Source of the DNA: Proteiniphilum propionicum
Lineage (GTDB): Bacteria; Bacteroidota; Bacteroidia; Bacteroidales; Dysgonomonadaceae
Length of the DNA stretch: 64,000 nucleotides
Reading direction: 5' to 3'
Assembly (NCBI RefSeq): GCF_022267555.1
Contig: NZ_CP073586.1
Coordinates: forward strand, 1,054,001-1,118,000
The notes under the pieces were generated by a model that was not told the origin of the DNA, did not search any database, and saw nothing but the letters and a program-made list of their open reading frames with translations. Shown here in pieces: positions 8,513-17,839 of this stretch; the stretch's first letter is position 1; the number at the start of each line of letters is the position of its first letter. The position numbers and the translations under genes were made by a program.

Positions 8513-9979
8513 TTACATATCAGTAATCAGTTCATACTTCGGTACCAATGCTTTCATAATGGTCCAGCCCAACAGATAGGCGATGGCACAGAAGATGAAG
8601 ATGATAAAGTAGCCTGATTCAATTCCTTCATAGCCAAGGAATTTCATGTTTGTGTTGGCTGCATGGTCGAACAGTACGCCGGAGCTCTTATTGATGAAGA
8701 AGGAGCCCACACCGCCGGCCATACCACCGATGCCGGTGATTGTACCTACGGCATGTTTCGGGAACATGTCACTCACGGTGGTGAAGATGTTAGCCGACCA
8801 GGACTGATGTGCAGCAGCGGCGATACCGATAATTATTACTGGCATCCATACAGAGATACTTCCCAGTGGTTGTGCCAGGAGAATCAGTAGCGGGAAGAAA
8901 GCAAAAAGCAACATTGCCCGCATACGTCCCTGGTAAGGGTCCATTTTTTTCTTATTCATAAAATAGGCAGGGAAATATCCGGCTGCAAAAACAGAGATCA
9001 TTGAGATCGCATATACAACGAAAACATGCGGTGCACTTTGAGTTGAGTTCAGATCGTATACTGAACTAAGATAAGCCGGGATCCAGAAAAGCAGGAACCA
9101 CCACACACCATCCGTCAGAAATTTACCGACGGCAAACGACCAGGTCTGTTTGTATTTGAATGCTTTTTTAAAAGATACTTTTCTCCCGGCATTTTCATCC
9201 GCAGGTATTGTTCCCTGTACCGCATCTGTGATATCATCTTGATTTATATAGGCTAGTTCAACGGAGTTCACTCTTTTGTTTTTTTCAGGCTTATGATAGA
9301 TAAACACCCAAAATCCCATCCATACAAAACCCAAGGCACCTATTACAATAAAAGCCATTTCCCACCCCCATGCCTTGGCGATGAAGGGGATTGTCAGCGG
9401 TGCCAATAAAGCTCCGATTTGAGCGCCAGAGTTGAAAATGCTGGTTGCGTATGCCCTATCTTTCTTTGGAAAATATTCTGCTGTTGCCTTGATGGCGGCA
9501 GGGAAGTTTCCAGCCTCTCCAATCGCGAGGATAAGCCGGGCAAAGACAAACAGTGTAACACTTACGTTTACAACCATAGATATATTTCCAACAGTACCAA
9601 TAGCCTGTCGTGCACCCTGAAAACTGAGAGTCCATTCTCCTGCCGTTATGCCTGCAGTTAAAAGTCCGCAGAAAGCGTGCAATATTGCTCCGAAAGACCA
9701 CACTCCAATAGCCCAGAGAAAACCTTTCTTGGTGTCCATCCAGTCCACAAATTTTCCAGCAAAGAGCATAGAGATGGCGTAAAAAATAGAGAATAACCCG
9801 GTAATGGTACCATAATCACTGTTCGTCCAGTGAAACTCCGGTGCTATAAAGTCGGCCCACGTCAGCGATAACACCTGCCGATCCATGTAATTGACCGTAG
9901 TTGCCAAAAACAGCATTAGGACAATCGTCCAGCGGTAATTGGTCATTTTTGCTTTTCCTTCTTCTTGTAGTTTACTCAT
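8513..9979 (-). CDS. MFS hexuronate transporter (ExuT-like)
   Basis: A 488-aa inner-membrane carrier with about 12 membrane spans, of the anion:cation symporter branch of the MFS that includes ExuT and glucarate carriers. Visible marks are NYMDRQVLS in TM1, GKFVDWMDTKKGF in loop 2-3 and RLILAIGEAGNFPAAIKATAEYFPKKDRA around TM4-5, the signature of this branch. It is the last gene of the kduI-kduD-DUF4861-kdgK-eda operon, 15 bases after eda. It therefore very likely imports the uronate or ketodeoxyuronate used there. The start could also be Met12 (MTNYRW). Confidence 0.88.
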   Translation of the reverse strand: MSKLQEEGKAKMTNYRWTIVLMLFLATTVNYMDRQVLSLTWADFIAPEFHWTNSDYGTITGLFSIFYAISMLFAGKFVDWMDTKKGFLWAIGVWSFGAILHAFCGLLTAGITAGEWTLSFQGARQAIGTVGNISMVVNVSVTLFVFARLILAIGEAGNFPAAIKATAEYFPKKDRAYATSIFNSGAQIGALLAPLTIPFIAKAWGWEMAFIVIGALGFVWMGFWVFIYHKPEKNKRVNSVELAYINQDDITDAVQGTIPADENAGRKVSFKKAFKYKQTWSFAVGKFLTDGVWWFLLFWIPAYLSSVYDLNSTQSAPHVFVVYAISMISVFAAGYFPAYFMNKKKMDPYQGRMRAMLLFAFFPLLILLAQPLGSISVWMPVIIIGIAAAAHQSWSANIFTTVSDMFPKHAVGTITGIGGMAGGVGSFFINKSSGVLFDHAANTNMKFLGYEGIESGYFIIFIFCAIAYLLGWTIMKALVPKYELITDM

Positions 9980-9994
9980 GATTTTCTATAATGA

Positions 9995-10669
9995 TTATTG
10001 TTTAGAATATTTTTTGACGATTGAGAGGCTCTGTTTGCACAGCTGGGTAATTTTTCCCCAATCTCCACTCTTTACTACCTCTTCAGGGAAAAGATTAGAT
10101 CCCATTCCAACACATGTAACGCCTGCTATGAACCATGCCGACAGATTTTCTTCAGTAGGTTCCACCCCGCCGGTGACCATGATCTTTGACCATGGCATCG
10201 GCCCCTTGATGTTTTTCACAAACGACGGCCCTCCCACATTCCCGCCGGGGAAAACCTTTACTATCTCAACCCCCAGCTCCTGTGCCAGCCCTATCTCGGA
10301 GGTTGTGGCGCAACCTGGGGAGTAGGCTATTTGCCTGCGGTTGCATATTTTGAATATGTCTGGATTCAACAGTGGCCCTACCACAAAGTTGGCTCCCAAC
10401 TGGATGTAGAGCGCAGCAGTAGGGGCATCCACGATGGAGCCGATACCCAGTATCATCTCCGGACATGCTGAGTTGGCCCACTTCACCAGTTCGGCGAATA
10501 CCTCGTGGGCAAAATCACCCCGGTTGGTGAACTCGAAGGCGCGGATTCCCCCTTCGTAGCATGCTTTCACCACTTTTTTTGCCACTTCCGCATCGGCATG
10601 GTAAAATACCGGCACGATGCCGGTATTTTCCATGGCCTGATATACCTGTAGTCTTGAAAATTTTGCCAT
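9995..10669 (-). CDS. eda: KDPG aldolase (2-dehydro-3-deoxyphosphogluconate aldolase)
   Basis: Eda cleaves 2-keto-3-deoxy-6-phosphogluconate to pyruvate and glyceraldehyde 3-phosphate, the last step of the KDG branch. The 224-aa class I aldolase has the catalytic Glu in FEFTNRG (about residue 41) and the Schiff-base Lys in [11 protein letters not shown] (about 137). The phosphate loop MVTGGVEP lies near 165. The length is typical of the family. It lies 132 bases after kdgK and 15 before the MFS carrier, so all are probably one operon. Confidence 0.93.
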   Translation of the reverse strand: MAKFSRLQVYQAMENTGIVPVFYHADAEVAKKVVKACYEGGIRAFEFTNRGDFAHEVFAELVKWANSACPEMILGIGSIVDAPTAALYIQLGANFVVGPLLNPDIFKICNRRQIAYSPGCATTSEIGLAQELGVEIVKVFPGGNVGGPSFVKNIKGPMPWSKIMVTGGVEPTEENLSAWFIAGVTCVGMGSNLFPEEVVKSGDWGKITQLCKQSLSIVKKYSKQ

Positions 10670-10801
10670 AAATAAGTTGTCAGTTTTCGGAGGACAGCAA
10701 TCGGCTTACCGTTGATAACACTCAACATTCAGCTTTCAGCTCCGGATTCTTATTTCTAACTTTATAATCTTGTTTTCTGAATCGTTCCAATCAGTAAATC
10801 C

Positions 10802-11839
10802 TCATCGTACCACTCTGCCTGATCCGTCACCTTTCATCAGCGTTTCTACTTCCGGCACGGTCACCAGATTGAAGTCGCCGTAAACGGTGTGCTTGAGGCA
10901 GGAAGCAGCTACGGCAAAGTCGAGCGCTTTCTGGTCATCGCCTTTGTAGGTGAGGAGTCCGTAGATCAGGCCACCCATGAAAGAGTCTCCGCCACCAACT
11001 CTGTCCACGATATGAGTGATATCGTATCTTCTTGACTGATAGAGCTTGTCGGAATAGAGACATCCGCCCCACGTATTGTGATTGGCATTGATGGATCCGC
11101 GTAGTGTGATGATCACCTTCTTTGCCCGGGGAAATTGTTGCATCAGCTGCTTGCATACCGACTCAAATTCGGCTGCATCCACTTCACCTCCGGTATGCTC
11201 CACCCGGAATCCTTTGGGCTTGATGCCGAACACTTTTTCTGCATCTTCCTCATTGCCCAGTATGATATCACACCCTTCCACCAGTTCGGGCATAATGTCC
11301 GCTGCCATCTTCCCATACTTCCAGAGATTTTTCCGGTAGTTAAGGTCGCACGAAACTGTCACTCCCAGCTCATTTGCTGTTTTTATTGCTTCCAGGCAAA
11401 CATCAGCGGCTCCCTGTGACAATGCAGGAGTGATTCCTGTCCAGTGAAACCAGGTCGCATCTTTCAGTATCTCTTTCCAGTTGAACATCCCTTTTTGAAC
11501 TTCCGCAATTGATGAGTATGCCCTGTCGTAAACTACTTTAGACGGCCGGGCTACAGCTCCAGTTTCCAGGAAGTAGATCCCCACACGTTCACCTCCACGC
11601 TGAATATTCCGGGTCCCTACATTGTATTTTCTGAGATCGGAAATGCACCATTCAGCTATCTCGTTTTCCGGCAACCGGGTTACAAACTCCACTGGAATAC
11701 CATAATTTGCAAGTGAAACTGCCACGTTTGCTTCCCCTCCGCCAAAGGTGGCAGAAAGACTGCCGGACTGGATAAATCTTTTATAGCCAGGTGTGGCAAG
11801 GCGCAGCATGATCTCGCCAAAAGTCACTATTTTCTGCAT
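10802..11839 (-). CDS. kdgK: 2-keto-3-deoxygluconate kinase (PfkB family)
   Basis: A 345-aa ribokinase/PfkB-fold sugar kinase that phosphorylates KDG to KDPG. Evidence: MQKIVTFGEIMLRLATPG at the start, the substrate-side motif GGGEANVAVSLANYG at about 33, CDLNYRKNLWK in the middle and the catalytic anion-hole motif DRVGGGDSFMGGL near 281. The neighbours KduI, KduD and Eda fix the pathway, so KDG kinase is the best call. A second PfkB kinase at 23383 belongs to the other uronate operon. The gene begins 4 bases after the DUF4861 stop. Confidence 0.92.
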   Translation of the reverse strand: MQKIVTFGEIMLRLATPGYKRFIQSGSLSATFGGGEANVAVSLANYGIPVEFVTRLPENEIAEWCISDLRKYNVGTRNIQRGGERVGIYFLETGAVARPSKVVYDRAYSSIAEVQKGMFNWKEILKDATWFHWTGITPALSQGAADVCLEAIKTANELGVTVSCDLNYRKNLWKYGKMAADIMPELVEGCDIILGNEEDAEKVFGIKPKGFRVEHTGGEVDAAEFESVCKQLMQQFPRAKKVIITLRGSINANHNTWGGCLYSDKLYQSRRYDITHIVDRVGGGDSFMGGLIYGLLTYKGDDQKALDFAVAASCLKHTVYGDFNLVTVPEVETLMKGDGSGRVVR

Positions 11840-11843
11840 CTTA

Positions 11844-13007
11844 TTAATCTATTTTAATTATTAAAGGTTGATCTATTTTCTGCTTCTCTTGTTTCACATA
11901 TTTTGTCCATTCATCAAAACTGTTGAACCCGGCCTTACTCCATCCTCCACCTGCATAGTAAGTATAAGGTGTTCCGGGCTGATAGCTGTTGAGCCCCAGA
12001 AAGTGCCCGTTTGAAACCTTTATGATGCCGAACCCCTCCGGGTGAATGGCTGCGGTATAAATGGTGCCGTTTGTTTCATTTCCAGGAGTTTCGTAAGCAA
12101 TGATTCCGGTGTTGTCGCCAAAGGTTATGATTGGGGCATTTGCTTCGGTATTTTTATCAGGCATTACGATACCGGTTGCGATTGTCAGTTTTGTAGTGTC
12201 TGTCTCGAAGATATTGGTTACCCTGTTGAAAAGGCTGTAGGCATCAAGCGAGATAATACGCGTTTCCCGTACCTCCCGACCTCCGGCAGTGTAGGGAGCG
12301 TAGGTAAGTTTGAAACTTATACGTAATGGTCCTTTGTCGAGAATCACGGCGGTCACGAAGTTGTCTCCCATACAGAGAGTATCGTCATAAACAGGAGCTG
12401 TCATTCCTAATCCAAGCGTTCTGCCCACCTTGTAAAAATCCAACCCTTCGCCGTGGTCTTCGTGATAAGAAGCTATGCCTGACAAATCGTTTCGATACCA
12501 TTTGTCAATGATTAACGAATCGGTTCTCTTTGCCCAGAAATCCATACCGTTACTGATCTCGCCGGATGCTTTCAGGGCAGGGCCATACACTCTGAAAGCT
12601 GTACGGTTGTTCTCCCATGCAAAATCGTCCTTCCTTTCAGGTACCAGCCTGCCATAAACAAGTGGTTCAAAAGATTCGGGCTTACCGACAGAAATGTGAT
12701 ACAAGGCTGTCCGCCCGGCTTTCAGTGAAACCGGGAATATGACCGATTCTACTTCTTTGGTCCCATTTGTTATAAGCTGGCAAGGGGTTTGTTTACCTGC
12801 ATCGTTAGTAACGATGATTGTTTGATCCGGCAATAAAGAGAGTTTTTGCCGCACATCTGCCCATGCTACTTCCACCATTTCATTGTCCCTGTCGAAAGAA
12901 CCCGGATTACTGATGTTCATGAGCAGCCCTTTTTTCCCGGCACTACAACCGAGAAGGGTCAGGATCGACAAATAGAGTAATATATTCCTTGTTCCCATAC
13001 CTTTCAA
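11844..13007 (-). CDS. DUF4861 lipoprotein in the uronate operon
   Basis: A 387-aa exported lipoprotein (signal ends TLLGCSAG, Cys about residue 21). The body is predicted to be all-beta, with conserved stretches FRVYGPALKASGEISNGMD, DKWYRN and HEDHGEGLDFYKVGRTLG. I recognise it as the DUF4861 type, which has no certain function but is often seen with GH88/GH105 and Kdu genes in polyuronate loci. The stop is 4 bases before kdgK. Its position inside the operon suggests a surface or periplasmic role on unsaturated uronides, for example as a lyase, a hydrolase or a binding protein. That is inference. Alternative start: Met4. Confidence 0.75.
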   Translation of the reverse strand: MKGMGTRNILLYLSILTLLGCSAGKKGLLMNISNPGSFDRDNEMVEVAWADVRQKLSLLPDQTIIVTNDAGKQTPCQLITNGTKEVESVIFPVSLKAGRTALYHISVGKPESFEPLVYGRLVPERKDDFAWENNRTAFRVYGPALKASGEISNGMDFWAKRTDSLIIDKWYRNDLSGIASYHEDHGEGLDFYKVGRTLGLGMTAPVYDDTLCMGDNFVTAVILDKGPLRISFKLTYAPYTAGGREVRETRIISLDAYSLFNRVTNIFETDTTKLTIATGIVMPDKNTEANAPIITFGDNTGIIAYETPGNETNGTIYTAAIHPEGFGIIKVSNGHFLGLNSYQPGTPYTYYAGGGWSKAGFNSFDEWTKYVKQEKQKIDQPLIIKID

Positions 13008-13018
13008 TTATTTAAGCA

Positions 13019-13047
13019 TTCCAACCCCGGCATTGCAAGGGTTGGAA
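13019..13047. other. Intercistronic hairpin between kduD and DUF4861 gene
   Basis: Perfect 9-bp stem TTCCAACCC (13019-13027) with GGGTTGGAA (13039-13047), in the 72-base gap of an otherwise tight operon. No T-run follows on the minus strand, so it is more likely an mRNA processing or stability element than a full terminator. Confidence 0.45.
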
Positions 13048-13079
13048 CATTGTCTTTGCTTTTTTTTTATTATTCCGTT

Positions 13080-13874
13080 CTATGGTTGTTTGCCGATATA
13101 AGCTAAAATACCGCCGTCTACATAGAGGATATGCCCGTTTACAAAATTTGATGCGTCAGAAGCCAGAAAAACAGCTGGTCCCATAAGATCTTCCGGTGTT
13201 CCCCAACGGGCTGCCGGTGTTTTGGCAATGATAAACGAGTCGAAAGGGTGACGTGACCCGTCGGGCTGCCTTTCTCTTAAAGGAGCAGTTTGAGGGGTTG
13301 CAATATATCCCGGTCCAATCCCGTTGCATTGTATGTTGTGTTCTCCGTATTCTGAACAGATATTTTTCGTTAACATCTTTAACCCTCCTTTCGCTGCTGC
13401 GTATGCAGAAACGGTTTCGCGTCCCAATTCACTCATCATAGAACAGATATTAATAATTTTACCATGCCCTTTTTCGATCATGTGAGGAATAACTGCCTTC
13501 GAAACAATAAAAGGCCCGTTCAGATCAATATCAATAACCTGACGAAATTCCGCGGCTGTCATCTCATGCATGGGGATACGTTTGATGATACCCGCATTAT
13601 TCACAAGTATATCTATTACACCTATCTCTTCCGTCACCTGGGTAATAAATTTGTTTACCGCATCCTCATCGGTTACATCACATACATAACCGTGTGCTTT
13701 TATACCTTTCTCCTTGTAAGAGGCGAGGCCTTTATCTACCAGGTCCTGATTAATGTCATTGAACACAATTTTGGCTCCTGCTTCCGCGAAAGCCGTTGCC
13801 ATGGCAAAGCCAATTCCATAAGAAGCCCCGGTTACCAGGGCTATCTTTCCTTTTAATGAAAAATTAACCATCAT
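13080..13874 (-). CDS. kduD: SDR dehydrogenase, KduD-like (2-dehydro-3-deoxy-D-gluconate 5-dehydrogenase)
   Basis: KduD reduces 2,5-diketo-3-deoxygluconate, the product of KduI, to KDG with NAD(P)H in the cytoplasm. The 264-aa classical SDR shows the cofactor loop TGASYGIG (about 16), NNAGI (about 92), catalytic Ser in ICSMMSE and YAAAKGG (about 160). The C-terminus ends in VDGGILAYIG. Gluconate 5-dehydrogenases are close relatives, but placement 7 bases after kduI argues for KduD. Confidence 0.88.
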   Translation of the reverse strand: MMVNFSLKGKIALVTGASYGIGFAMATAFAEAGAKIVFNDINQDLVDKGLASYKEKGIKAHGYVCDVTDEDAVNKFITQVTEEIGVIDILVNNAGIIKRIPMHEMTAAEFRQVIDIDLNGPFIVSKAVIPHMIEKGHGKIINICSMMSELGRETVSAYAAAKGGLKMLTKNICSEYGEHNIQCNGIGPGYIATPQTAPLRERQPDGSRHPFDSFIIAKTPAARWGTPEDLMGPAVFLASDASNFVNGHILYVDGGILAYIGKQP

Positions 13875-13881
13875 ATGTTTT

Positions 13882-14724
13882 TTATTTTAGTTCCACAATT
13901 TTTGAGAAATCCTGATCGCCGTAGTCGAGATTTTCTCCTGCCATACCCCAAATAAAAGTGTAGTTGCTTGTAGCAGCGGCAGAGTGTATCGACCACTCGG
14001 GAGAGAGTACGGCCTGATCGCCTTTCATCCAGATGTGACGCGTTTCGGATGGTTCTCCCATGAAGTGGCATACAGCCTGGTCTTCCGGTACTTCAAAATA
14101 AAAATATGCCTCCATCCTGCGGGAGTGTACATGAGCAGGCATAGTGTTCCAGACACTTCCCGGAGCGAGCTCTGTCATCCCCATCTGCAGCTGACATGTC
14201 GGGAGCACCTGGTTTACAATCATTTTATTGATATTCCGATGGTTTGAGCCTTCGAGGGAGCCCATTTCTGCAACCTCCGCATCGGCCTTGGTCACTTTTT
14301 TATCGGGATAATTACGATGAGCGGTGGCCGAGTTGAAATAAAACTTCGCGGGTTTTTTGGCGTCGTCGCTTTCAAAATAAACTTCCCTGTCTCCTGAACC
14401 CAGATACAGCGCTTCTTTGTAATCGAGCTCAAAAACATCATTTCCTACCTTAACTTTACCCTTACCTCCTACATTATAGATACCTATTTCACGGCTGTGT
14501 AGGTACACAGCCTGTTTCAAAGGTTCTATCGCCTCAAGGTGCAAAGACTCGTTCACCGGCATCGCGCCTCCGACAATCATGCGGTCATACATGGAATATA
14601 CCATGTTTACCTCATCTGCACTGAACACTTTTTCTATTAAAAAATCCTTGCGCAAACGTTGTGTATCATAAGATTTTACATCCTCGGGATGCGCTGCATA
14701 ACGCAATTGATAATTTGTTTTCAT
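13882..14724 (-). CDS. kduI: 5-dehydro-4-deoxy-D-glucuronate isomerase (KduI)
   Basis: KduI isomerises 4-deoxy-5-ketouronate, which forms spontaneously from the unsaturated uronate released by GH88/GH105, to 2,5-diketo-3-deoxygluconate. The 280-aa cupin-fold enzyme has the metal site HVHSRRMEAYFYF at about residue 196 (two His and Glu) and a later His in SIHSAAATSNY. The length matches E. coli KduI (278 aa). It is the first gene of the minus-strand operon, 262 bases downstream of the GH88 gene. That gap has no clear consensus promoter. Confidence 0.95.
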   Translation of the reverse strand: MKTNYQLRYAAHPEDVKSYDTQRLRKDFLIEKVFSADEVNMVYSMYDRMIVGGAMPVNESLHLEAIEPLKQAVYLHSREIGIYNVGGKGKVKVGNDVFELDYKEALYLGSGDREVYFESDDAKKPAKFYFNSATAHRNYPDKKVTKADAEVAEMGSLEGSNHRNINKMIVNQVLPTCQLQMGMTELAPGSVWNTMPAHVHSRRMEAYFYFEVPEDQAVCHFMGEPSETRHIWMKGDQAVLSPEWSIHSAAATSNYTFIWGMAGENLDYGDQDFSKIVELK

Positions 14725-14986
14725 AATTCTTATTGAGTTTTTATATTTGAGCCTGTTCTGACAACACGGAATTCCTTTTTAAGTAGCTGTAGTTTAATGG
14801 ATATCATATTTTACGATAAAATTTATTTTTCGATATGGAGCTATGTTTTGTTGTCTAAAATAGATGAAAATATTATTATTTACCAACAAATTCACTGATT
14901 CACTGATTACAGGATATCTTAATATATTTGTAGCGAAGGCCAAAAATTAAAAAAGCCTGTTTGATAATGAACGATATAAATGTTTG

Positions 14987-16201
14987 TTAGTTTTCAGACT
15001 GTTTTTCCAGATCTCTCTTTCGTTTTAAAGCTTCAAGAAAATAATAATCAGCATAATTCAGAGGAACGTCAACTTCTGAATTATGCGGCAGGCTACCTAC
15101 AGAGTGCATCAGTAGAAAATTTCCGTTCCGACCTGCTTCTGCACGGTAAGATGGACTTGCAAGGGATGTTAATATTTTGTCAGCCCAAGTTTTGTAATTT
15201 TTCTGATTGGAATAGGCAGACAGTTCATAAAGCGCTGATGCTAGAATAGCTCCTGCAGATGCATCTCTAAAAGTATCAGGTATATCTGGGGCGTCAAAAT
15301 CCCAATAAGGGACTCCGTCATCAGGATAATTCGGATGTTCGGCGATAAAATTTAGTGCTTTTTCTGCCTGATGCAGGTATTTTTCATTTTTTGTTTCACG
15401 GTAACACATTACAAATCCGTATATACCCCATGCCTGTCCGCGAGACCATGAACTATTGTCAGAATATCCCTGGTGTGTATTTCTGTGTCTTACACTACCG
15501 TCACTCATATCATAATCAATAACATGCCATGTGCTGTAATCGGAACGGTAATGGTTTTTTAATGTCTTTTCAACGTGTGAGACAGCTATATTATGAAATG
15601 TTGAGTCACCGGAAAGTTTCGTAGCTTCAAAAAGCAGTTCCAAATTCATCATATTATCAATAATTACTGGACACTCCCAATCTTTGGATTTATTTGCACT
15701 CCATGATTGAATAATACCTGCATCGGGGATAAAACGGGTCGAAAGCGACTTTGCGGCATTGACGATTACACTTTTATATGCTTCGTTCCCGGTTAAACGA
15801 AGTCCGTTTCCGTAGCTGCAGAAAATCATAAATCCCACATCATGGTTTCCAGTAAAGTATTGAATGGTATCTAGTGATTCTGTATACTTTTTAGCAAGTG
15901 CTTTCCATTTTTCATCGCCCTCCAATTCATAAAGATACCACAAGCTCCCGGGGAAAAAGCCTGAAGTCCACTCTTGTGTGGGAATATATTTCATTTTTCC
16001 CTTAATAAAAGATTTTGGATTCATCAATTTTGTTGAATCTTCAATTTTATCGATCATTAATCGATATTGTTGTGATGCATATGAAACATTTTCCTTAACG
16101 AAGGCTATATTATTAATTCCATTCGTTTGCTGCTTGCTTGAACATGAGAAAGCAGATATGACTGAAAAAGACAGGAAAAACAGGGATAAAAGATTTTTCA
16201 T
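14987..16201 (-). CDS. GH88 unsaturated glucuronyl hydrolase, lipoprotein
   Basis: A 404-aa enzyme that removes 4,5-unsaturated uronic acid from the non-reducing end of oligosaccharides made by polysaccharide lyases (glycosaminoglycan, pectin, ulvan or similar). It starts with a lipoprotein signal (ISAFSC, Cys20), so it is exported. The (alpha/alpha)6 barrel contains HDVGFMIF with Asp121 and IDNMMNLELL with Asp182. These match the two key Asp of GH88 (Asp88 and Asp149 in the Bacillus enzyme). SRGQAWGIYGF and DDGVPYWDFDAP line the site. It feeds KduI. No lyase or SusC/D pair is in the window. Confidence 0.92.
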   Translation of the reverse strand: MKNLLSLFFLSFSVISAFSCSSKQQTNGINNIAFVKENVSYASQQYRLMIDKIEDSTKLMNPKSFIKGKMKYIPTQEWTSGFFPGSLWYLYELEGDEKWKALAKKYTESLDTIQYFTGNHDVGFMIFCSYGNGLRLTGNEAYKSVIVNAAKSLSTRFIPDAGIIQSWSANKSKDWECPVIIDNMMNLELLFEATKLSGDSTFHNIAVSHVEKTLKNHYRSDYSTWHVIDYDMSDGSVRHRNTHQGYSDNSSWSRGQAWGIYGFVMCYRETKNEKYLHQAEKALNFIAEHPNYPDDGVPYWDFDAPDIPDTFRDASAGAILASALYELSAYSNQKNYKTWADKILTSLASPSYRAEAGRNGNFLLMHSVGSLPHNSEVDVPLNYADYYFLEALKRKRDLEKQSEN

Positions 16202-16480
16202 TTTAATGGTTTTTATAAATTTGAGTAGTTTCTTACAAAACCTATATTCTCTTAATTTAATTTCAGTATGTATTGCTATTCTTTCTAAAGGTCATATATT
16301 TAGATGTATACACTTTGAATGGATGTATTCAAAAGACAAACACTTAATTTATATTAGAAGAATATTCTTCAAACTTTCGGAATTCTCATCAAACTTTCAA
16401 TTACAACCACTTGGTTATTAACTACAAATATACGTATTCAACAGACACTTTAATTATTTGATTTTATAGTCAACATTACG

Positions 16481-16610
16481 GTGAAAAAAGTATCGAAATG
16501 ACATGTAATCCACTAATTAACAAAAAATAGACCTATTCAAAACCCGACAGTACTTTTTGCTGATTGAAGGTGCCCAAAAAATAATTACCGAAGTATTGAA
16601 GGTGTTAAAC
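16481..16610 (+). repeat. Dispersed repeat family 2, copy A
   Basis: This stretch aligns with 37252-37379 at roughly 70 percent identity by eye. Shared landmarks are GAAAAAAGTAT, CATGTAATCCA, ACAAAAAATAG.CCTA and AGTACTTT.TGCTGATTG. The right half can be read as a short open frame, KTRQYFLLIEGAQKIITEVL and onward to a stop, possibly the tail of a decayed transposase. It occupies the 432-base gap between the GH88 gene and the LacI gene. The rest of that gap (16202-16480) is AT-rich with nothing recognisable. Confidence 0.6.
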
Positions 16611-16633
16611 GAAAACCTCTCGCTCAGCTGATT

Positions 16634-17704
16634 CTAATAAACAATATTATTGAATTTCTTGTAATAATCGATTGTCTCCTTTGTAAGTATGTCCAGTTGA
16701 ACATAGTTCTCCTTATTAACCGGTTTTTTGAAGGTCAAATATTCAAGTAATGTTTTCATCGCGCAAAAACCCTGATACTCCGGCTCTTGTCCAATTAAAA
16801 AATCTATCTGACCTTTTTTTAATGCTTCAATATTTGGAGAGGTAAGGTCCATGCAAATCATTTTAACCCTATTGATGTTATTTCTTAAAAGATAATCGGA
16901 GACGATGCTGCCACGTGAATTCATCACCACAATGCCTGGAACATTATCATGCTTGCTGAAAAAACGGGCCAGATAGATCTCGTTTTTTTCAGGCTCAGAA
17001 ACAGAAAAGGGAATATTTAATATATTGTGGAAGCAATTGTTTTTTGCAAGAAAATCTGTAAACCCTTTTTTCCTCTGAATGGTAGAGTTTGCACTTTTAT
17101 CACCGGTCCTGACTGCCTGTAGAATTCCAATATTAGTATTGTTAGGAATTATGGAAGTGATAAGCTTTGCCATAAGGCATCCAATCATATAATGGTCTGA
17201 AGTGAAAAAGGCAATAGGAGAAGTATTGTCAATTGTTGAATCCACAAAGACATATGGTATCTCTTTTGCATCCATTTTTTTACACAATGTTGCTGTCTCT
17301 TCGTTGAAGGTTGGCCCAACTATAAGAGCATCCATATCCATTTCTGAAATCTCTTTGAAAACTTTTTTGCAGGAGTAGATATCATACTGATTGTAAGTTA
17401 GTATGAGAGACTCCATCTTTATGTTTTCATACTCTTCAATCGCATGCCTGATACCATTGTGAATACTCTCCCAATATTCACCGTGAGATGCTTCAGGGGT
17501 AGCGACCACAATTTTGTATCTCCTCTTTAAGGAGAGAGCGGAAACGTGAATGTTGGGCTTGTAATTTACTTTTTCCAGAACTTTTTCAACAGCCAAGCGT
17601 GCCGGTTCCGATACATTACCGCGGTTGTGCAGTACCCTGTCTACAGTCCCGGCCGAAACCCCGGCCATTTCCGCTATGTCCTTAATCCTTATTTTTTTGC
17701 GCAT
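16634..17704 (-). CDS. LacI family transcriptional regulator
   Basis: A 356-aa DNA-binding regulator. The N-terminal LacI helix-turn-helix is IKDIAEMAGVSAGTVDRVLH (residues 6-25) with hinge VNYKPNIHVSALS. The rest is a periplasmic-binding-protein-type sensor. SAGTVDRVLH rather than STVSRVLN places it in the branch that senses rare sugars with a PBP-4-like domain. It lies between the two divergent uronate operons. Its own promoter carries a palindrome that recurs before uxaC and the Gfo/Idh gene, so it is the likely regulator of all three. A uronate or KDG-like inducer is inferred. Confidence 0.9.
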   Translation of the reverse strand: MRKKIRIKDIAEMAGVSAGTVDRVLHNRGNVSEPARLAVEKVLEKVNYKPNIHVSALSLKRRYKIVVATPEASHGEYWESIHNGIRHAIEEYENIKMESLILTYNQYDIYSCKKVFKEISEMDMDALIVGPTFNEETATLCKKMDAKEIPYVFVDSTIDNTSPIAFFTSDHYMIGCLMAKLITSIIPNNTNIGILQAVRTGDKSANSTIQRKKGFTDFLAKNNCFHNILNIPFSVSEPEKNEIYLARFFSKHDNVPGIVVMNSRGSIVSDYLLRNNINRVKMICMDLTSPNIEALKKGQIDFLIGQEPEYQGFCAMKTLLEYLTFKKPVNKENYVQLDILTKETIDYYKKFNNIVY

Positions 17705-17764
17705 CAGAAATATTTATGAGTTTTAAAAGGAGAAATCGTTTTGAAATTACTTAATTTTTGCCTC

Positions 17765-17809
17765 TTTGTGTACGTGCACAAATATAGTGGATAATTTTCT
17801 TTTTTCAAA
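17765..17809 (-). promoter_or_regulatory. LacI gene promoter with overlapping operator
   Basis: On the minus strand there is a full consensus promoter: -33 TTTG (17806-17809), spacer of exactly 19, -7 TATATTTG (17779-17786). The 18-bp near-palindrome TTTGTGTACGTGCACAAA (17765-17782) overlaps the -7 box and the start point, as expected for autorepression. The same motif occurs at 19648 and 27572. Confidence 0.75.
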
Positions 17810-17839
17810 AAGAAATATGTACTTTTTTGAATTTTGTTT

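Noticed and set aside
15978-16421. 147-codon plus-strand frame across the GH88 start
   Set aside because: It is mostly antisense to the GH88 signal-peptide region and the rest is AT-rich gap without domains.
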